This document shows positions 34,792 to 42,145 of a DNA stretch of 64,000 bases, piece by piece. How positions within the stretch are numbered: the stretch's first letter is position 1; each line of letters starts with the position of its first letter. The DNA lies in NCBI RefSeq assembly GCF_964253085.1, contig NZ_CAXUQH020000001.1, positions 3,844,001 through 3,908,000 of the forward strand. Direction: 5' to 3'. Source of the DNA: Paenibacillus_E sp964253085. Lineage in GTDB: Bacteria > Bacillota > Bacilli > Paenibacillales > NBRC-103111. The notes beneath the pieces are model-generated. The model searched no databases. It was not told where the DNA came from and worked only from the letters and a program-made list of their open reading frames with translations. A program made the translations under genes and the position numbers.

Positions 34792-35301
34792 ATGACTAAG
34801 AATAGGAAGCTAGAAACAGAACTCATTACTTGTATAACTGAACATAAGGAGCATGTATATCGTCTTGCCTATAGCTATGTGAAAAATCAAGAGGATGCAC
34901 TCGACATCGTACAAGAAGCCATTCAAAAAGCTTTTGCAGCCGCAGATTCGTTGAAAAGCCATGTGGCAATTAAAAGCTGGTTTTACCGAATTGTCGTCAA
35001 TACCTCATTAGATTTCTTGCGTAAACATAAAAAGCTTACCGTCATGGATGATGTGACGATGGAAGCGATAACGCCCGGCAGTGAAGATGCCTATACGAAT
35101 ATTGACTTGGAGAAAGCGCTAGAAGAGTTGCCGAGCATGTATCGGAGTGTGATTACGCTTCGCTATTTTGAAGATTTGAAGATCGATGAAATTGCGGATG
35201 TATTAAAAGAAAACTCGAGTACGATCAAGACTCGGCTTTACCAAGCACTTAAGCTTTTACGGATAAAAATGAACGATGATACGCTTGTGGAGGTAAACTA
35301 A
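34792..35301 (+). CDS. sigV: ECF sigma factor, SigV-like
   Basis: A 169-aa RNA polymerase sigma factor with region 2 (HVYRLAYSYVKNQEDALDIVQEAIQKAF, then IKSWFYRIVVNTSLDFLRK) and region 4 (LEELPSMYRSVITLRYFEDLKIDEIADVL, ENSSTIKTRLYQALKLL). In B. subtilis SigV is activated by lysozyme and drives O-acetylation and other wall defences. The assignment rests mainly on the neighbour, which is a clear RsiV homologue. Two bases separate them, so they are coupled. The probable ECF promoter upstream supports positive autoregulation. No oatA follows. Confidence 0.87.
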   Translation: MTKNRKLETELITCITEHKEHVYRLAYSYVKNQEDALDIVQEAIQKAFAAADSLKSHVAIKSWFYRIVVNTSLDFLRKHKKLTVMDDVTMEAITPGSEDAYTNIDLEKALEELPSMYRSVITLRYFEDLKIDEIADVLKENSSTIKTRLYQALKLLRIKMNDDTLVEVN

Positions 35302-35303
35302 CC

Positions 35304-36191
35304 ATGGACGAGAAGTTAGAACAAATGAAACAAACCTATATGGACATACCTATTCCTGCAGAACTTGATTTCATAGTCAATCAAGCAATAAATCAACATA
35401 GAAAAAAGCCTAGGTCTAATCTGAAGTGGTTATCAGTAGCTGTCGCGGCAGCGGCGATCGTATTTGTAGCTGGTCTAAATACGAGTCCAGCTTTCGCTGG
35501 GTCGTTAGCTGATATGCCCGTCGTTGGCAAACTGATCAAAGTCCTGACATTTCGAGAATATCAGTATGATGATGGTGCGAATAAGGCAAAAGTGGAAGTT
35601 CCGATCATCACGAATTTGGATAACAAAGTGCTAGAGGAATCCCTGAATTCGAAATACTTGGAAGAAAGCAAGAAGCTCTACACGGATTTCATGCTCGATA
35701 TTGAGAAGATGAAAGCAAGTGGTTTAGAGGGACACCTAGGGGTAGATAGTGGGTATATCGTTAAAACGGACAATGATCAGATCTTCGCAGTAGGCAGATA
35801 TGTTGTCAACACAGCGGCTTCTTCGTCCACAACCTTTCAGTATGACACAATTGATAAGCAAAATCAGTTACTAATTACATTACCGAGCTTATTTAAGGAT
35901 GAAGGATATATACAAGTGATCAGTGACTATATTAAGGCGCAAATGATCCAACGAATGAAGGATGATCCTGCCAAAGTATATTGGGTAGAAGGGGTACCGA
36001 ATGAGGTGAAATTTTACTTTAAGTCAATCAAAAAGGATCAAAGTTTCTACATCAATAAGGACGGCAAGCTTGTTATTGTGTTTCAAAAATATGAGGTTTC
36101 ACCAGGTTACATGGGTGTTCCTGAATTTATCATACCGTCCAATCTTTTAGTAGACCAATTAAGTACACATGCTTATCTTTTGCCCGAATAA
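35304..36191 (+). CDS. rsiV: Anti-sigma factor RsiV-like (DUF3298/DUF4163)
   Basis: A 295-aa single-span membrane protein. The cytoplasmic N-terminus (MDEKLEQMKQTYMDIPIPAEL) holds the sigma factor. The span (about residues 42-60, WLSVAVAAAAIVFVAGLN) is followed by SPAFAG, an AxA signal-peptidase-like site. The extracellular part matches B. subtilis RsiV closely (MPVVGKLIKVLTF, SLFKDEGYIQVIS, FQKYEVSPGYMGVPEF). RsiV binds lysozyme directly, is cut by signal peptidase, then by RasP, and releases SigV. This chain is known for the family and is expected here. Confidence 0.92.
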   Translation: MDEKLEQMKQTYMDIPIPAELDFIVNQAINQHRKKPRSNLKWLSVAVAAAAIVFVAGLNTSPAFAGSLADMPVVGKLIKVLTFREYQYDDGANKAKVEVPIITNLDNKVLEESLNSKYLEESKKLYTDFMLDIEKMKASGLEGHLGVDSGYIVKTDNDQIFAVGRYVVNTAASSSTTFQYDTIDKQNQLLITLPSLFKDEGYIQVISDYIKAQMIQRMKDDPAKVYWVEGVPNEVKFYFKSIKKDQSFYINKDGKLVIVFQKYEVSPGYMGVPEFIIPSNLLVDQLSTHAYLLPE

Positions 36192-36250
36192 AATTGAACC
36201 TCATTGCCTACATTAATTGGGTATGCAAAACATCAGCTGGGGGTATTACC

Positions 36251-36490
36251 ATGCCGCAACAAAAGGAACTTGGTTTAGCGCAAATCAAAGATGTTGCCCA
36301 AAAAGCAGAGCAAGCTGCTGAACAAACTTTGCAGGTTGCTCAGCAAATCTATTCGCAAGCTACAGCAGCGGCACTTACGGAGGCCGAGCAGCAGTTAGAG
36401 GATCTTCAAAATCAAATCAAGCAAGCGCAGCAAAAGACAGAAGATCTGAAGCAGGAAATTAAATCCCAGAGCGAGTCTACACAGTCATAG
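36251..36490 (+). CDS. Small coiled-coil protein, 79 aa
   Basis: Starts at ATG 36251 after a G-rich but weak ribosome binding site (TGGGGGT). Nearly the whole protein is a Gln/Ala/Glu-rich heptad helix (AQKAEQAAEQTLQVAQQI, then LEDLQNQIKQAQQKTEDLKQEI). No family is recognised. It lies 59 bases after rsiV without a terminator between, so it may be part of the sigma-factor operon. Confidence 0.6.
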   Translation: MPQQKELGLAQIKDVAQKAEQAAEQTLQVAQQIYSQATAAALTEAEQQLEDLQNQIKQAQQKTEDLKQEIKSQSESTQS

Positions 36491-36568
36491 AAGTTGTGTG
36501 AAGCTGAAGATGAAGCCCCACTCTCGTGGGGTTAAAAAACTTGCAGGAAGATAGAGGAGGAGACATTT

Positions 36569-36832
36569 ATGCCGCGACGTCGCAGTAGTGGTCCACATAC
36601 GATTGATCCGAATAAAGCAATGATCCAATCCGTGCATTATGAAAATGGAAGTATTGAGGCTGTTAAATTTCAAAATGGCCAAGTGGTCGATGTCCAGACT
36701 GCCATTGAGATGACCGAAGATGATTTAATCGAAGATGCGAACACGGGGGTAAATCGAAAAGGCGAGAAAACCTTACGTTCGTATCCGGATGGAGATCCAA
36801 GCAATAATTTATCAAATTTACCTCGATTTTAA
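36569..36832 (+). CDS. DUF3892-family small protein, 87 aa
   Basis: A soluble protein starting MPRRRSSGPHTIDPN, behind GAGGAGG (36554-36560). The motif IQSVHYENGSIEAVKFQNGQVVDVQTAIEMTEDDLIEDAN followed by GVNRKGEKTLRSYPDGDPSNNLSNLP is the DUF3892 pattern, in which the final part (LRSYPDGDPSNNL) is well kept. The function is unknown. A GC hairpin without T run lies between this and the coiled-coil gene. Confidence 0.78.
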   Translation: MPRRRSSGPHTIDPNKAMIQSVHYENGSIEAVKFQNGQVVDVQTAIEMTEDDLIEDANTGVNRKGEKTLRSYPDGDPSNNLSNLPRF

Positions 36833-36842
36833 AGGATGCTAG

Positions 36843-36873
36843 AAAAGCTGTTTACATTAGTGACAGCTTTTTC
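36843..36873 (+). terminator. Terminator after the DUF3892 gene
   Basis: AAAGCTGT (36844-36851) pairs with ACAGCTTT (36863-36870), then a T run. Confidence 0.82.
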
Positions 36874-36881
36874 TGTGCATT

Positions 36882-36911
36882 AAAAAAGCTGCTAAGCGAA
36901 CTCAGCAGCTA
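36882..36911 (-). terminator. Terminator for the minus-strand membrane protein gene
   Basis: AGCTGCT (36887-36893) pairs with AGCAGCT (36904-36910). On the minus strand the stem is followed by a run of six T. Confidence 0.82.
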
Positions 36912-36928
36912 TGAATGCGGTTACAGAT

Positions 36929-37213
36929 TTACTTTTTAAAATAGCCCCCGACATAATGATAGACGACCCCAAGAACACCGAGATAGTAGGCAATTTTTAG
37001 AAGGAAATCGGTATGATCCAGCGGCATCATGTTGGAAAGCAAGAATAAAGGGAACACAAAGTACAAGAGGTCTTTCAAGTAAGATGTAACCGAAGAGCTG
37101 GAAAAAGTTCCTGCTGCAAACGATTTGAACAAATCTACTACAAAGCTAAGACCCATGACCCCTAAGACAAGCCACATTGCATAAAGCATTAAACCCGATA
37201 GTGTAAGTGCCAT
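36929..37213 (-). CDS. Small membrane protein, 94 aa, unknown
   Basis: Starts at ATG 37213 behind GGAGGTGA. Three hydrophobic segments are visible (LMLYAMWLVLGVMGLSFVV, YLKDLLYFVFPLFLLSNM, LLKIAYYLGVLGVVYHYVGG), with a short Ser-rich loop. It ends YFKK, giving a positively charged cytoplasmic end. No family is recognised. It is a single gene with a good ribosome binding site and its own terminator. Confidence 0.7.
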   Translation of the reverse strand: MALTLSGLMLYAMWLVLGVMGLSFVVDLFKSFAAGTFSSSSVTSYLKDLLYFVFPLFLLSNMMPLDHTDFLLKIAYYLGVLGVVYHYVGGYFKK

Positions 37214-37305
37214 GTCTGATTCACCTCCACATACGAAGATTTGCTTTCAATCTATCATATGCAGCAATGTGACAAGTCGTGCTAGGTAGTCGAAAAATTT
37301 TACAG

Positions 37306-38169
37306 CTAAGTGTGCATATTATTTCGAAAAATAAGCGGGGAAACGCCGACATATTTCTTAAATATGCGTGAGAAGTAGAATACATCTTTGTATCCAAGTG
37401 AATCGGCAATTTCTTTCACGGAATTCGTTGTGTTTAACAAAATATTTTTGGCCTCTGCCATTTTCATTCTGTGCATGTAGGTATTGAGCGGATAGCCGGA
37501 ATATTCACTGACGATTCTGCGAAGGGTAGAAAGTGAAATGTGGTGCCGTTTCGCAATGCTTTGTGCGTCAAATGGCTGATATAATGAATCGCTTAGCTCA
37601 TTGATGAGATTGATGAACTGCTGCGTCTTCGTCGTTTCCGTTGTGGCTTCGGCACGCTGAATGAATTCAAATAGTAATGACTCGATAAGCAAAGCTGCCC
37701 GATCAATATTAGCAGGAATGCCACTTTCCATCCCAATGAATATGCGCTCAATCCGATTATGCTGTGCAGCATCCTCATAACCAACCTGCTTCACTTGATC
37801 TAAATCCGTCAACCAACTGTTCTGCCATTCCTTGACTCGGCTGCCTTCGAGCGTAAAATAGTACTCATCCCAGAAGCCCCCGGGGTCGGGGCCATATTGA
37901 TAAACCTGATTCGGACGGAAGAAGAATAGGCTGCCGCTTTCCACTTTTTGAACAGGTCCGTCGTTGACTTTGTAAGTTCCCTCGCCACCTGCAATATATA
38001 CAATGGCAAAGCTCTCGAACCTGGCTTGTTCTCGGAACATAATCCGACCAGGCAGATGTCCGACATGTAGAATCCGTAGGGATTGCAGCTTTAATTTACT
38101 AGCATCGATAGGTAACGTAATGATTCGAAGTGGATAAGGACTTATCGTATCGTCCATGAACCTAGGCAT
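37306..38169 (-). CDS. AraC-family transcriptional regulator
   Basis: A 287-aa regulator. The N-terminal cupin-like domain has IVYIAGGEGTYKVNDGPVQKVESGSLFFFRPNQVYQYGPD, a typical sugar- or ligand-sensing beta barrel. The C-terminal pair of HTH motifs starts near residue 185 (YQPFDAQSIAKRHHISLSTLRRIVSEYSGYPLNTYMHRMKMAEAKNILL in pieces; then VKEIADSLGYKDVFYFSRIFKKYVGVSP). ATG 38169 is preferred because GGAAGGA sits nine bases upstream. ATG 38208 gives 300 aa but lacks a ribosome binding site. No sugar genes lie nearby, so the regulon is unknown. Confidence 0.87.
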   Translation of the reverse strand: MPRFMDDTISPYPLRIITLPIDASKLKLQSLRILHVGHLPGRIMFREQARFESFAIVYIAGGEGTYKVNDGPVQKVESGSLFFFRPNQVYQYGPDPGGFWDEYYFTLEGSRVKEWQNSWLTDLDQVKQVGYEDAAQHNRIERIFIGMESGIPANIDRAALLIESLLFEFIQRAEATTETTKTQQFINLINELSDSLYQPFDAQSIAKRHHISLSTLRRIVSEYSGYPLNTYMHRMKMAEAKNILLNTTNSVKEIADSLGYKDVFYFSRIFKKYVGVSPLIFRNNMHT

Positions 38170-38357
38170 AACATACATTCCTTCCGAGCTGACTTTCGTA
38201 ATTTTCATTATAAGGGAGAATCTATACCCACGTAACTAGTTTACCAAAATTTCGTTTGGAAAGAGAGTACAACATGACAACCGCGCTTAAACGATGATGA
38301 TCTTTAGTTTTTCAAGCGAAGCGATGGATCATCTGTAAAGGCTGTCATTAAAGGCGT

Positions 38358-38380
38358 GGAATCTTAGGATTCCCGTTTTT
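38358..38380 (+). terminator. Hairpin with T run in the gap before ywbE
   Basis: GGAATC (38358-38363) and GATTCC (38368-38373) form a short stem followed by CGTTTTTTT. It has no obvious upstream plus-strand gene. Confidence 0.55.
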
Positions 38381-38478
38381 TTGTGTTTTATTTTCATTTA
38401 ACAAGGTAAATTATTAATGATGTTAATTAAATATTGTAGCTAAAATCTTTCATCGAGATGGGGTAGATGGGGAAACTA

Positions 38479-38487
38479 TGGTATAAT
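38479..38487 (+). promoter_or_regulatory. Extended -10 promoter for ywbE
   Basis: TGGTATAAT is an extended -10 element with a perfect TATAAT (38482-38487). It rules out translation from the in-frame ATG at 38467. Confidence 0.65.
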
Positions 38488-38526
38488 GAATCACATTATG
38501 GCATGAAAGCAGGCGACTTACGCAGC

Positions 38527-38730
38527 ATGAATGGACAAAATCGGAAAGATGTTGTACCTGGTAGAGAAGTGAACATCGTGTTAAAGCAAGACCAACGCAG
38601 CGGGAAACTTACACGCGGGATCGTAAAGGATTTATTAACGAATTCACCTACACATCCCCATGGTATAAAAGTAAGACTCACAGATGGCCAAGTCGGTCGT
38701 GTGAAAGAAATTATTACGCCGTCCAACTGA
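38527..38730 (+). CDS. ywbE: YwbE-family protein (DUF2196)
   Basis: A 67-aa basic protein: NGQNRKDVVPGREVNIVLKQDQRSGKLTRG, then VKDLLTNSPTHPHGIKVRL and GQVGRVKEI. This is the YwbE pattern, which has an OB/SH3-like beta fold and no established function. ATG 38527 gives the usual family length. ATG 38503 is in frame and cannot be fully excluded, because neither has a strong ribosome binding site. It leads a two-gene unit with the YolD-like gene. Confidence 0.8.
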   Translation: MNGQNRKDVVPGREVNIVLKQDQRSGKLTRGIVKDLLTNSPTHPHGIKVRLTDGQVGRVKEIITPSN

Positions 38731-38753
38731 CGGAACATGGAGGAGAATAGGGG

Positions 38754-39005
38754 ATGGCAAAAGCAAAGGTAGCGAAACGGCCAACACGCGATGAATTTGT
38801 ATTAGAAGAAATCGGGAACCAGTTGTCAGAAGCCAAGATGGAGAATTCCGAAATTGTGTTAACGGTATGGGGACGTGAGGAAACTGTGCGAGGCACGATC
38901 GCGACGATGGATTCACGTACTGGCAGAGTACATATGCATTGTAACGGCGAGTTGGATAAGGTTCCGTTCATGGACATAATGAAGGTGGAGTATCCGCGGG
39001 ATTAA
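38754..39005 (+). CDS. YolD-like family protein
   Basis: An 83-aa protein starting ATG 38754 behind GGAGGAGA. LTVWGREETVRGTIATMDSRTGRVHMHCNGELDKVPFMDIMKVEY matches the beta-rich half of YolD-like proteins, while the RGMIKW N-terminus of many members is absent. YolD proteins often pair with a UvrX/DinB-type polymerase gene; none is found here. The function is unknown. It ends 30 bases before a large structured element. Confidence 0.78.
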   Translation: MAKAKVAKRPTRDEFVLEEIGNQLSEAKMENSEIVLTVWGREETVRGTIATMDSRTGRVHMHCNGELDKVPFMDIMKVEYPRD

Positions 39006-39034
39006 TATGTACTTCTGAAATTATTCCAACAATA

Positions 39035-39111
39035 CGCTTATTCTTAACTTACTCAAGTAAATACCAGCGTTACTAAACTGGTTCTGAGTGTGAAGAATAA
39101 GCGATTTTTTA
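39035..39111 (+). terminator. Structured terminator or small RNA-like element
   Basis: CGCTTATTCTT (39035-39045) and AAGAATAAGCG (39093-39103) form a perfect 11-bp outer stem followed by ATTTTTT. Inside are ACTCA/TGAGT and ACCAG/CTGGT pairings, so the 69-base fold is a multi-part hairpin rather than a simple terminator. Confidence 0.7.
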
Positions 39112-39178
39112 CATCAAAAAAATTGCACTAAATCTATATTTAACGCAATTTAGATTGTAACGGACGGAGTTTAACAGC

Positions 39179-40102
39179 ATGGACACTAGTTTAGCGTTTG
39201 ATGACGAGTATTTGGAGCTATTTGACTCTTGGATGAAGGATCAAGGGTTCACGAAACGAACACAGCAAGCTTACCTTGGTGATGTTCGATTATTTCTTGC
39301 AAGTCTCGGTGAGAAAGAGTTGCCATCCCTTGCGGCGATTGATATTATGCGTTTCCTGACGAAGATGCGTCAGGGAGGGGCAGGGGATGCGGCGAGGAAT
39401 CGGTACCTCTCGTCGATCCGCACATTTTTTGCAGCGCTTGTTGAGCTACAGATCGTCGAACACAATCCTTCGAGTACAGTGAAGAAATCGAAGGTTGAGA
39501 AGAATCCAGTTCCGACCTTTTTGAGTGAGGAGCTGCTCTCTGTCTTTTTGCAATCCATCGAAGGGAAATATCAAATTCGGAATGTAGCGATGTTCCTATT
39601 AATGAGCTATGCAGGCTTGCGGGTCAGTGAGCTTCACTGGTTGAACATATCCGATTTCAATCGCGGCACGAATTCTTTGATGGTCTTAGGGAAAGGACGC
39701 AAATGGCGTGTAATCCCGCTCCCCATCGAAATCGTCCATGTGCTTGAGCGCGCGCTAGTTGAGCGACTGGAGGCCAGGAGTGGAAACGAGCAGCCTTTCT
39801 TTGTATCACAATTCGGCCGGCGCATCAGTATCCGAATGATTCAATCGATTGCCGAGAAGCAGTTCGGACAATTGAAAGGGCAATATATGGAGCTGCAGGG
39901 GAAATCATTCTCCAGCCATAAGCTGAGGCATACATTTGCAACGATGCAAGTGTTAGCTGGGACGGATATCCGAACGCTGCAAGAGCTGCTTGGACATGCT
40001 AGTATTCAAACGACGCAAATATACACGCATGTAGGGGATAAACAAAAGCAGGAAGCTATGAATCGTGTTTCCGCATTTATTCCAGTTGGAATGGGAATCT
40101 AA
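39179..40102 (+). CDS. Tyrosine recombinase, XerC/XerD type
   Basis: A 307-aa site-specific recombinase. The SAM-like core-binding domain covers about residues 8-95 (LFDSWMKDQGFTKRTQQAYLGDVRLFL). The catalytic domain has Arg in SYAGLRVSEL, Lys in GKGRKWRVIPL, HKLRHTFATM, LGHASIQTT and Tyr in TQIYTHV, so all six active residues are present. It differs from the 33553-34635 recombinase in length and N-terminus. It may be a XerC/D paralogue or an element integrase; no excisionase, att pair or phage genes lie nearby. A dif-like site is 1.8 kb downstream. Confidence 0.88.
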   Translation: MDTSLAFDDEYLELFDSWMKDQGFTKRTQQAYLGDVRLFLASLGEKELPSLAAIDIMRFLTKMRQGGAGDAARNRYLSSIRTFFAALVELQIVEHNPSSTVKKSKVEKNPVPTFLSEELLSVFLQSIEGKYQIRNVAMFLLMSYAGLRVSELHWLNISDFNRGTNSLMVLGKGRKWRVIPLPIEIVHVLERALVERLEARSGNEQPFFVSQFGRRISIRMIQSIAEKQFGQLKGQYMELQGKSFSSHKLRHTFATMQVLAGTDIRTLQELLGHASIQTTQIYTHVGDKQKQEAMNRVSAFIPVGMGI

Positions 40103-40195
40103 GGGAGAAGTTGTCATAAATCGCTAATTCGGAGCATAAAAGGGATTGAGGAGAAGTTCCTTTTCCTTACGATGTCATTGGTAGGAGGTATAGCG

Positions 40196-41119
40196 ATGGC
40201 AATACGCCCACCCATCTTACAAAGTGGAGATACCATTGGCATTGTTACATTAGGAAGCCCGCTTGACGCAAGTGTGATTGATGCGAGAATAGAGACACTC
40301 GGAAATATGGGGTTTAAAGTTGTCGTGGGCAAATACGCATACGCGTACGGTGGGATCGTTGCAGCTACGGCAGCGCAGCGAGCGGATGACCTGATGAATA
40401 TGTTTCTCAACCCGAATGTGAGTATGATTCTTCCCACAAGAGGTGGCACCGGGGTTAAGGATATATTGCCATATCTCGATTACACCATTATTAATAGTCA
40501 CCCGAAAATCGTTACGGGCTACAGTGATATTACGATTTTATTAAATATTTTATATCAATTTGCGAATCTTATTACGTTTCAAAGTCTGTTGTTGATTGAT
40601 TTTAACACGAATACACCTGCTTATAATTTCGATCAATTTTATGCGGCGACATCCACACTAGTAAGCCCAAGAGTCATTCATAATCCGCCGAATATGCCGC
40701 TATATGGCCTTGTTAAGGGTACTGTGAGGGGGAGTATTGTCGGTGGAAACCTCACCTCATTGGTAGGTACACTTGGGACACCTTTCGAAGTAAATACAGT
40801 GGGTAAAATAATCGTCATCGAAGAGACGCATGAGCCAACGAACACGATATATCGCTATTTGACGCAATTAATTATGGCGGGGAAATTTCGAGATTGCGTG
40901 GGGATCGTGATGGGACAATGTACGAATTGTACTAATTCCTATTCTACGACCTATAATGATTTAATTTCAGGGATCATTGTTCCCTTAGGAAAACCGCTTT
41001 TGACCAACTTTAGCACGGCCCATGGCTATTACAAAGCGGCCATTCCCATTGGGGCTATGGCTGAACTAGATACGCACGCGAATAAACTGACCGTATTAGA
41101 ACCAACCGTCACAGGCTAG
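40196..41119 (+). CDS. S66-family LD-carboxypeptidase
   Basis: A 307-aa serine peptidase that trims the terminal D-Ala from tetrapeptides during cell-wall recycling. Another group in the family (MccF) cleaves microcin C-like compounds. RPPILQSGDTIGIVTLGSP opens the protein. The nucleophile Ser is in VTGYSDITILL (about residue 107). VRGSIVGGNLTSLVGTLGTPFE, VIEETHE (Glu) and HGYYKAAIPIGA (His) complete the triad region. The start is ATG 40196 behind GGAGGT. The short distance to an NlpC/P60 gene on the other strand fits a cell-wall theme. Confidence 0.9.
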   Translation: MAIRPPILQSGDTIGIVTLGSPLDASVIDARIETLGNMGFKVVVGKYAYAYGGIVAATAAQRADDLMNMFLNPNVSMILPTRGGTGVKDILPYLDYTIINSHPKIVTGYSDITILLNILYQFANLITFQSLLLIDFNTNTPAYNFDQFYAATSTLVSPRVIHNPPNMPLYGLVKGTVRGSIVGGNLTSLVGTLGTPFEVNTVGKIIVIEETHEPTNTIYRYLTQLIMAGKFRDCVGIVMGQCTNCTNSYSTTYNDLISGIIVPLGKPLLTNFSTAHGYYKAAIPIGAMAELDTHANKLTVLEPTVTG

Positions 41120-41148
41120 CACATCGTAAATGAAGGAAAAGATATGAG

Positions 41149-41177
41149 AAAAGGCCGGTAAATACCGGCTTTTTTGT
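41149..41177. terminator. Terminator between LD-carboxypeptidase and LysM-NlpC genes
   Basis: AAGGCCGGTA and TACCGGCTT form a stem around AA, with A and T tracts at either side, serving both convergent genes. Confidence 0.87.
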
Positions 41178-41190
41178 CCTTCGTTTGTTG

Positions 41191-41817
41191 TTAGTTAATT
41201 AAGCGACGCGCTCCCCAATAATGCGCATCATAGTAAGGAGTGCCAAATAAAGTGCTGATTTTCACTTCTCTTGTCCCCATTGTTCCTGCTTGAAGAATTT
41301 GATTATTACCAAGATAGATAGCTACATGGGAAACGCCTGACGTGTAGGTTCCTTGTAGAAAAATGAGGTCTCCTTTACGAAGATTACCCTTCTCTACAGG
41401 TGTTCCTAATTGACTTTGTAAAGCGGCAGAATGAAGCAAATTAAATCCTTGTTGATTAAACGCATATTGAACAAAGCCAGAACAATCAAACGCTACATAA
41501 GGTGTGCTGCCGCCAAAAACATAAGGCACGCCTAACTGCTTCATCCCCGTTGCAATGATCGCATCGGCTTTGACTTCCCAGCTTGCTTTTGGAGTGGCCT
41601 TCGATGGGATAGAGATGATAACGCCTTCATAAATGTTATCTGCATTCACTTTGGGATTACTTGCGATAAGATCGGATAGGGGCACATTAAACTTCTGAGA
41701 AATAGACCAGAATGTGTCGGAATCCGTAGCTATGTACGAATTGGTAGTCGCGGCATTCGCAATTCCACCGAACATGAGACTAGTAGCAACAACTGTTGTA
41801 AGAATGATCTTTTTCAT
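41191..41817 (-). CDS. Secreted LysM-NlpC/P60 peptidoglycan hydrolase
   Basis: A 208-aa protein. The signal peptide MKKIILTTVVATSLMFGGIANAA is cleaved near ANA-ATT. One LysM domain (SYIATDSDTFWSISQKFNVP, to IYEGVIISIP, about 28-72) binds peptidoglycan. The NlpC/P60 domain has GVPYVFGGSTP, catalytic Cys in VAFDCSGFVQYAF and His in SGVSHVAIYLG. It starts at ATG 41817 behind AGGAGGA. It is likely a D,L-endopeptidase acting on stem peptides. It differs from the SH3b enzyme at 28995. Confidence 0.93.
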   Translation of the reverse strand: MKKIILTTVVATSLMFGGIANAATTNSYIATDSDTFWSISQKFNVPLSDLIASNPKVNADNIYEGVIISIPSKATPKASWEVKADAIIATGMKQLGVPYVFGGSTPYVAFDCSGFVQYAFNQQGFNLLHSAALQSQLGTPVEKGNLRKGDLIFLQGTYTSGVSHVAIYLGNNQILQAGTMGTREVKISTLFGTPYYDAHYWGARRLIN

Positions 41818-41920
41818 AGTCTTCCTCCTAGATGTCGAATGTGGTTACGTACCCATTCTATCAAATTGAAGAAATAGCGAATACGAACAATATTTGGATA
41901 TAAAATGTAAGTCATGAATT

Positions 41921-41948
41921 TGTTTACATAACTATCATTATGTATCCT
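41921..41948. repeat. 28-bp dif-like site (XerC/D target candidate)
   Basis: The arms TGTTTACATAA (41921-41931) and TTATGTATCCT (41938-41948) flank a six-base centre CTATCA, exactly the 11-6-11 layout of dif sites. The left arm differs from the Firmicute dif arm (AGTTTACATAA, the B. subtilis half-site) at one position only. The inner 7-bp parts TACATAA/TTATGTA are exact inverted repeats. Alternative: an operator for one of the divergent genes. Confidence 0.5.
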
Positions 41949-42066
41949 AATTCGCGAAAGGAAACTATCCACAAACCAAGTTACAGAAAATAAGATCTTG
42001 ATTTTACACTATGTCAAATCGCAATTCTAATTTAGGAACAGAATGTATAATGAAATTGAAGAAATT

Positions 42067-42090
42067 CCCTATATAATATAACATATAGGG
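42067..42090. promoter_or_regulatory. Inverted repeat overlapping a -10 element
   Basis: CCCTATAT (42067-42074) and ATATAGGG (42083-42090) are separated by eight bases, and TATAAT (42072-42077) lies inside. It is 56 bases before the ABC gene and may be an operator for a pyrimidine-related regulator. Confidence 0.5.
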
Positions 42091-42145
42091 TTATTAATAC
42101 TCACAGATAGATGACGCGAGTTATTCGGATAGAAGGAGGAGCCCG

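Larger units (their letters stand above)
41818..42145. other. Divergent intergenic region with palindromes
   Basis: About 330 bases between the LysM-NlpC gene and the pyrimidine-cluster ABC gene. It is A/T-rich and holds the dif-like inverted repeat (41921-41948), a TATAAT at 42046-42051 and an 8-8-8 inverted repeat over another TATAAT (42067-42090). No small gene was found. Confidence 0.7.

Noticed and set aside
33553..40102. Genomic island or prophage bounded by two tyrosine recombinases
   Set aside because: No phage, conjugation, excisionase or att duplication seen between them; SigV-RsiV, YwbE and similar genes look like ordinary chromosome.
41921..41948. Chromosome replication terminus at the dif-like site
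   Set aside because: Most genes remain on the plus strand on both sides, whereas a terminus normally shows a change of gene orientation.
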